From: Oligoflexia bacterium
GTDB taxonomy: Bacteria > Bdellovibrionota > Bdellovibrionia > JABDDW01
Assembly (NCBI GenBank): GCA_034439615.1
Contig: JAWXAT010000040.1
Span: 1 to 37,878, forward strand
Length of the DNA: 37,878 nt
Direction: 5' to 3'
Part shown: positions 34,538 to 37,878 of the stretch, in pieces
Layout: each line of letters begins with the position of its first letter
Numbering within the stretch: the first letter of the stretch is position 1
Made by a program: the position numbers and the translations under genes
Notes under the pieces: model-generated
The model's input: the letters and a program-made list of their open reading frames with translations, nothing else
Databases searched by the model: none
What the model was told of the DNA's origin: nothing

Positions 34538-34839
34538 GGATTACTCGTTGGCGTGCCGACAGAAAACCCACAAGAGAAGAAATTGAAGGTGTTTTTAAAG
34601 ACGAGGGTATGGAATTTGTAGTAGAAGACCTACCAGCAGGCTCTGAAGTTAAAGACCATCGCCACCCCTTTGATGAGGTGCGGGTGGTTGTCTCAGGGGC
34701 TATTCGCTACAATGTCGCGGGGAATGAATTTCTTTTACGCGAAGGTGATAGGCTTGATCTCCCAAGTAACACGCGTCATTGGACAAGAGTTGAACCAGAT
34801 GAAGGTTGCGTAACTATCTATGCTTTTCGAGTAAGCTGA
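34534..34839 (+). CDS. Cupin-domain protein
   Basis: The 101-residue protein is a small single-domain cupin. Motif 1 is seen as KDHRHPFDEVRVVVSG (His-x-His and a Glu/Asp for a metal) and motif 2 as GDRLDLPSNTRHWTRV (a third His). It starts with ATG overlapping the DUF155 stop. Reaction and ligand cannot be deduced. It closes the rarA-DUF155-cupin cluster. Confidence 0.88.
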   Translation: MRITRWRADRKPTREEIEGVFKDEGMEFVVEDLPAGSEVKDHRHPFDEVRVVVSGAIRYNVAGNEFLLREGDRLDLPSNTRHWTRVEPDEGCVTIYAFRVS

Positions 34840-34879
34840 TAAGCAGATTAAATATTTTATGTTTTTTAAAAAGGTTTTT

Positions 34880-35866
34880 ATGTTTTTTTTAAATCTGAAG
34901 AAAATAGTTCCAGTTGTAGCAATTATTATTGTTGCGAATACTTCCTATGGAGCAACACGCAAAATCCCCAATGTTTTACGTCCGATCACTCAACAAAAAA
35001 CGTCGCTAAGTGAGCAAGAACTTCTTAAAGATACAACAAAGTCTTCTTATGTAGATTTTCAAGTGAGCTCCGGAACAATCGTTGCACGAAACACTGTTTA
35101 CTCTGGCTACCAAACCAGTTTTCTTTCCCTTCAAGCGGGGTACGGTGCTTATTTAAAAAATGATTGGGAGGCGTCAGCACAACTTCCCATGACATGGCTA
35201 TCTGATGAAAACAATAATCAAGATCGAATTATTGGTAGACCCCATATCAATATTTCAAAATCACTTATGCTTGAAAAAACTGTAAAATTAATTGGAGGTT
35301 TCGGAATGAAACTTCCTCTATATGACACATCATTTGGAAAATCAGAGCTCTATCGAGCTTGGGAGTTTGCCCCTAGAATTGGCGTTAATGTTACTTTTAA
35401 TAATCCTGCCAATAGTTTTTTTGCTAATGGAAGTATCGCCTATAACACAGACACAAAATATACATACGGCACTTATAATGAGAACACTGCTAGCTCAGCA
35501 GTAATAGAACGTTCGATCGATCATCCTTTATTGCTCAGATCAGTAGCCGGTTTATTGCATGAATCTCAAAGCTACACCGTTGGTATAGGCGCTCGTATAA
35601 TTCCAACCTTAAATGCGGGAAGTGAGAAATCATCAAGTACAGCTCAAGGGAGCAATCCAGAAAAACATGAAACAAAACAGCTTACATCTTGGTTGGTTGA
35701 AGTTTTTGGTAGTTATGAGCTTATTGAATCTGTAAATCTAAAAGCAGGAGTATCAAAAAGTTTACGAACTGAATTTGACAATACTCGTCCCAATCTAATC
35801 GCACATGATAATTTTTCAGACATAGCTGATTTGGCTTTTAATCTAGGTGTCGTTCAATCCTTTTAG
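34880..35866 (+). CDS. Putative outer-membrane beta-barrel protein
   Basis: The start at ATG 34880 is preferred because AAGG lies 5 bp upstream; in-frame ATG 34859 would add 7 residues without a ribosome binding site. The 328-residue product has a signal peptide (about 1-25, ending TSYGAT) and alternating polar/aromatic strands such as YQTSFLSLQAGYGAYLKNDWEASAQLPMTWL, with a C-terminal Phe (VVQSF), the BAM recognition feature of outer-membrane barrels. There are no repeats or plug. I estimate 10 to 14 strands. It follows the cupin gene by 40 bp and precedes a likely non-coding RNA locus. Function unknown. Confidence 0.78.
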   Translation: MFFLNLKKIVPVVAIIIVANTSYGATRKIPNVLRPITQQKTSLSEQELLKDTTKSSYVDFQVSSGTIVARNTVYSGYQTSFLSLQAGYGAYLKNDWEASAQLPMTWLSDENNNQDRIIGRPHINISKSLMLEKTVKLIGGFGMKLPLYDTSFGKSELYRAWEFAPRIGVNVTFNNPANSFFANGSIAYNTDTKYTYGTYNENTASSAVIERSIDHPLLLRSVAGLLHESQSYTVGIGARIIPTLNAGSEKSSSTAQGSNPEKHETKQLTSWLVEVFGSYELIESVNLKAGVSKSLRTEFDNTRPNLIAHDNFSDIADLAFNLGVVQSF

Positions 35867-35929
35867 GCAATCCTTCTAGGCAAATTTTTTAGACCAAAGT
35901 GATGAAAATTTCGAATATTTTGCGTTTTA

Positions 35930-35962
35930 AATAAAAGAAGGGGTCATCTTTCGACGACCCCT
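35930..35962 (-). terminator. Intrinsic terminator of the minus-strand small RNA
   Basis: A 7-bp stem AGGGGTC/GACCCCT (35962-35956 with 35945-35939) extended by GTCGTC-type pairing is followed on the minus strand by TTCTTTTATTT. On the plus strand the following bases are A-rich, so the polarity is minus. Confidence 0.8.
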
Positions 35963-35983
35963 AAAAATAATCCCTACTTTTGT

Positions 35984-36034
35984 CTAGAAGGGAGCCACCT
36001 CATTAAAAAAGTGGACTCTATTACATATATGCAT
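35984..36034 (-). CDS. Possible 16-codon ORF inside the small RNA
   Basis: ATG 36034-36032 to TAG 35986-35984 encodes 16 residues (MHICNRVHFFNEVAPF) and is preceded by AAGGAGG 10 nt upstream. The spacing is longer than optimal and the frame overlaps a hairpin, so it may be coincidental. Confidence 0.2.
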   Translation of the reverse strand: MHICNRVHFFNEVAPF

Positions 36035-36078
36035 CGAACCACCACCTCCTTCCAGTCCCTCGTGGGACGTGTCTAAAT

Positions 36079-36107
36079 ATATTAACAAATAATAAGTTTC
36101 TTCTCAA
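36079..36107 (-). promoter_or_regulatory. Sigma-70 promoter of the small RNA
   Basis: On the minus strand TTGAGA (36107-36102), exactly 17 bp and TAATAT (36084-36079). Strong consensus match. It overlaps the plus-strand sigma-28-like -35 element. Confidence 0.7.
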
Positions 36108-36130
36108 GTTGACCTGTTAGAAGCCGATAC
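36104..36130 (+). promoter_or_regulatory. Sigma-28 (FliA)-like promoter of the gene at 36167
   Basis: TCAAGTTG (36104-36111), exactly 11 bp, and GCCGATAC (36123-36130) give the best FliA match in the window (consensus [TC]AAGTTT-N11-GCCGATAA). The -35 overlaps the -35 of the divergent sRNA promoter. Confidence 0.65.
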
Positions 36131-36166
36131 AAACTCTGTGATGTCAATGAGTTGGGGGAAAACTTA

Positions 36167-36688
36167 ATGAATAATGACAAAGAATTTGTCACGCAGCATG
36201 ACTTAATGACGATCATCGAGGATTTCATCAGTAAGTCTGCGGGACTAGTGTTAGCAAAAAGCAACGAAGGAGACGTCGCAATTTGTCAAAAAGGTGATTC
36301 TAAAAAAATCAAAGTTAAGAGTGCTGAACTCGCCGACGTGCTTGTTCGAAAAGATGCTGATGGAAAAGAATTTGTGCAGATCAATTTTGCAAGTGGTCGC
36401 AAGATTTTGCTAACTGATCAACTCATCGGATTCAAACCATTTCCAGTTGCAGATTTAGATGTGACAAAACTTCCTCGTGTAGTGACAACACTTGATCTCT
36501 TAAGTGTGTTTGAAGCCATCGAAGAAGCTGTTACATCAGCCTCAGACGGTCGTGCCGAAGAAACTGAAACACTCAAGCGTGTTTTTAATTCTATCATTTT
36601 GGGTGGAGAAGAAATCGGTTTTGATCTGACAACAGAGCGTTCGTGGATTCGTAGACTTGCTGTTGTTGGCTCAAAGACAAGCGCTTAA
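36167..36688 (+). CDS. Unknown protein behind a sigma-28-like promoter
   Basis: The start at ATG 36167 has GGGGGAA 6 bp upstream; an in-frame TTG at 36152 would overlap that site. The 173-residue cytoplasmic protein has no signal or TM. It begins with a helical segment (about 5-25), then a beta-rich part with GKEFVQINFASGRKILLTDQLIGFKP (about 68-94) and a helical part with KLPRVVTTLDLLSVFEAIEEA (about 103-123) and RVFNSIILGGEEIGFDLTTER. No family recognised. The FliA-type promoter suggests expression with late flagellar/chemotaxis genes. Confidence 0.82.
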   Translation: MNNDKEFVTQHDLMTIIEDFISKSAGLVLAKSNEGDVAICQKGDSKKIKVKSAELADVLVRKDADGKEFVQINFASGRKILLTDQLIGFKPFPVADLDVTKLPRVVTTLDLLSVFEAIEEAVTSASDGRAEETETLKRVFNSIILGGEEIGFDLTTERSWIRRLAVVGSKTSA

Positions 36689-36736
36689 TTAAAGCTAATC
36701 GCAAATTCAAAATCCAATTTGGAAATTATTGATCAT

Positions 36737-36908
36737 TCGATGAATCTCAATTCATGTCGTTGTATTGTTATGTCGTAATTCGAGTCAGTGTATTCTTACG
36801 CGTAAACTTGTGCATAGTTACGCAACATAGTAGTTGCGCCTCAATCCAAGTCGATGAATTGTTACCTCGCAACGATGTTCAATATGTGAATCACAGCACA
36901 TTTTGTGC
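36737..36908. repeat. Cluster of degenerate direct repeats and short palindromes
   Basis: Between the unknown gene and tRNA-Ala, four imperfect copies of TGNATTNTTACG occur at 36761, 36789, 36811 and 36855 (spacing 28, 22 and 44 bp). The 9-mer TCGATGAAT is repeated at 36737 and 36851. There are perfect palindromes: ATGAAT/ATTCAT (36740-36755), TTACGCGTAA (36796-36805), CGCAAC/GTTGCG (36821-36838) and GCACATTTTGTGC (about 36896-36908). No gene is visible. It may be a protein-binding region. Confidence 0.5.
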
Positions 36909-36955
36909 AATAAATTCATGGATTGTGTTGTTGAATAATAGTTCGAAATGAAAAG

Positions 36956-37031
36956 TGGTGGAGGCGAGGGGGATCGAACCCCTGACCCCTAGCTTGCAAA
37001 GCTAGTGCTCTCCCAGCTGAGCTACGCCCCC
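36956..37031 (-). tRNA. tRNA-Ala (UGC anticodon)
   Basis: The 76-nt minus-strand gene encodes its own CCA. Acceptor GGGGGCG pairs with CGCCTCC, including the G3-U70 wobble that marks alanine tRNAs. The anticodon arm CTAGC-TTTGCAA-GCTAG exposes TGC, and the T-loop TTCGATC is normal. It faces away from the 16S gene, unlike the usual tRNA-Ala inside the 16S-23S spacer. Confidence 0.97.
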
Positions 37032-37287
37032 GACAAAACCATAGTCAGCTTGACTTTCAGGGCTTTTGAACACCCGTGTGGTTTGCGGCACTCATGTGCC
37101 TAAAGTTAAAACTGGAACGGCCAAAGTAAATGATGCCGACATTTCTGTCAAACAGTGTTGCTCCTGCTTTTAAAAAATCTCAAAAATACTTATCTAAGTT
37201 TGAATTTGTATCTTGTTTTCCGACGAAGATTGAGTTAGTTAGTCCCTCTGCTTGAGCATTTGGTTTGAAACACCACCGATCGCAGGA

Positions 37288-37344
37288 AAAAATTTAAAAA
37301 ATAGAATTTTAAATATTGACTTACTTTCGGATTGTAACTAGAAC
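37288..37344 (+). promoter_or_regulatory. rRNA operon promoter with AT-rich UP element
   Basis: An A/T-only tract (about 37288-37315) precedes TTGACT (37316-37321), a 17-bp spacer and TAGAAC (37339-37344). UP element plus good -35 is typical of rrn promoters. The remaining 37032-37287 has no gene I can support. Confidence 0.65.
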
Positions 37345-37347
37345 TTG

Positions 37348-37357
37348 TGCTCTTCAC
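37348..37357 (+). promoter_or_regulatory. boxA antitermination site in the rrn leader
   Basis: TGCTCTTCAC matches the boxA consensus TGCTCTTTA and lies just downstream of the promoter. NusB/NusE binding here lets RNA polymerase read through the rRNA. A UUCG-capped hairpin (37470-37485) follows close to the 16S 5' end. Confidence 0.65.
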
Positions 37358-37497
37358 TTAAAAGAATCGCTCTCTGAAAACTAAATAGCTAGTATAAGTT
37401 TTGGCCAAAGTAAGTTTCTTTGAATTGCGAAATTTAAAAGAACATACTTTCTAAATAAGCAAAGTAGAACTCTCCTTCGGGAGAGATTGAAAAAGTT

Positions 37498-37878
<381 letters not shown>

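Larger units (their letters stand above)
35928..36072 (-). ncRNA. Candidate small RNA (about 145 nt)
   Basis: A promoter at 36079-36107 (minus) and a terminator at 35939-35962 bracket a compact unit. The RNA starts with a hairpin GTCCC-loop-GGGAC (36068-36055). An extended Shine-Dalgarno-like tract (GAAGGAGGTGGTGG, about 36052-36039) follows, then a hairpin (36018-36011 with 35998-35992), then the terminator. The tract CTCCCTTC (35994-35987) can partly pair with GAAGGAG. Several GGA-containing words (AGGGA, AAGGA) are present, a feature also seen in CsrA-binding RNAs. It matches none of the families I can recall (6S, SRP, tmRNA, c-di-GMP riboswitch). It is opposite in direction to the genes on both sides. 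Confidence 0.6.

Noticed and set aside
35984-36072. SRP RNA or 6S RNA
   Set aside because: The GGAAGGAGG tract superficially recalls the SRP GGAA loop but the flanking conserved bases are absent; no long central bubble of 6S RNA is present.
36806-36822. DnaA box and origin
   Set aside because: TTGTGCATA-type words are single imperfect matches, with no box cluster, dnaA or dnaN nearby.
37032-37315. Protein-coding gene in the rrn leader
   Set aside because: Only short frames without ribosome binding sites or recognisable domains; the region is promoter and leader.

Overview
This window is a chromosomal segment of an A+T-rich Gram-negative bacterium, most likely a member of the Bdellovibrionota (Bdellovibrio-like bacteria). 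Three things point there. The type IV pilus block is ordered like the Myxococcus xanthus pil cluster (pilH, pilI, pilD, pilM-N-O-P-Q). There are many small exported lipoproteins. Lpt genes, FliA-type promoters and a proteobacterial SAH riboswitch are all present. The start of a 16S rRNA gene at the right edge would settle the taxonomy. I see no phage, IS element, CRISPR array or plasmid gene; the window is mostly housekeeping with a few accessory surface-protein islands.

Layout. 1-248 is a 34-bp tandem repeat array. 259-2013 holds two divergent lipoprotein genes whose shared intergenic region carries back-to-back sigma-28-like -10 elements (GCCGATAG). 2014-2799 (minus) encodes a GYF-GYF-PilZ protein. 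2906-6581 is the LPS-export/sigma-54 operon: a fused lptC-lptA gene, lptB, rpoN and hpf. metK (plus) and ahcY (minus) converge on a bidirectional terminator, and ahcY is preceded by an S-adenosylhomocysteine riboswitch. 9746-12823 is accessory: a secreted S1-family serine protease, a 582-aa exported protein of unknown function, and a small lipoprotein behind another sigma-28-like promoter.

12886-23636 looks like one long operon: a ribbon-helix-helix regulator, lepA, two tandem signal peptidase I genes, then pyrimidine synthesis (pyrB, pyrC, carA, an unknown 215-aa gene, carB). 23698-32454 is the pilus assembly block: a PhnD-like binding protein, an ABC-2 ATPase and permease (PilH/PilI-like), prepilin peptidase, PilM-N-O-P-Q and a lipoprotein. 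It is followed by rarA, an RMD1/DUF155-family membrane protein, a cupin and a beta-barrel-like outer membrane protein.

35928-36688 carries the most unusual signal. A compact minus-strand transcription unit of about 145 nt has its own sigma-70 promoter, three hairpins, an extended Shine-Dalgarno-like tract and an intrinsic terminator. It is divergent from, and shares promoter DNA with, a strong sigma-28-like promoter driving a 173-aa gene of unknown function. The window ends with a minus-strand tRNA-Ala(UGC) facing away from an rrn promoter, leader and 16S rRNA start.

Functionally, the region links methyl-cycle homeostasis (metK/ahcY), envelope biogenesis (Lpt, signal peptidases, pili), pyrimidine synthesis and translation (lepA, hpf, rRNA). 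A scattered set of genes may be co-ordinated with motility through FliA. All functions are read from sequence motifs and gene context; no database search was possible.
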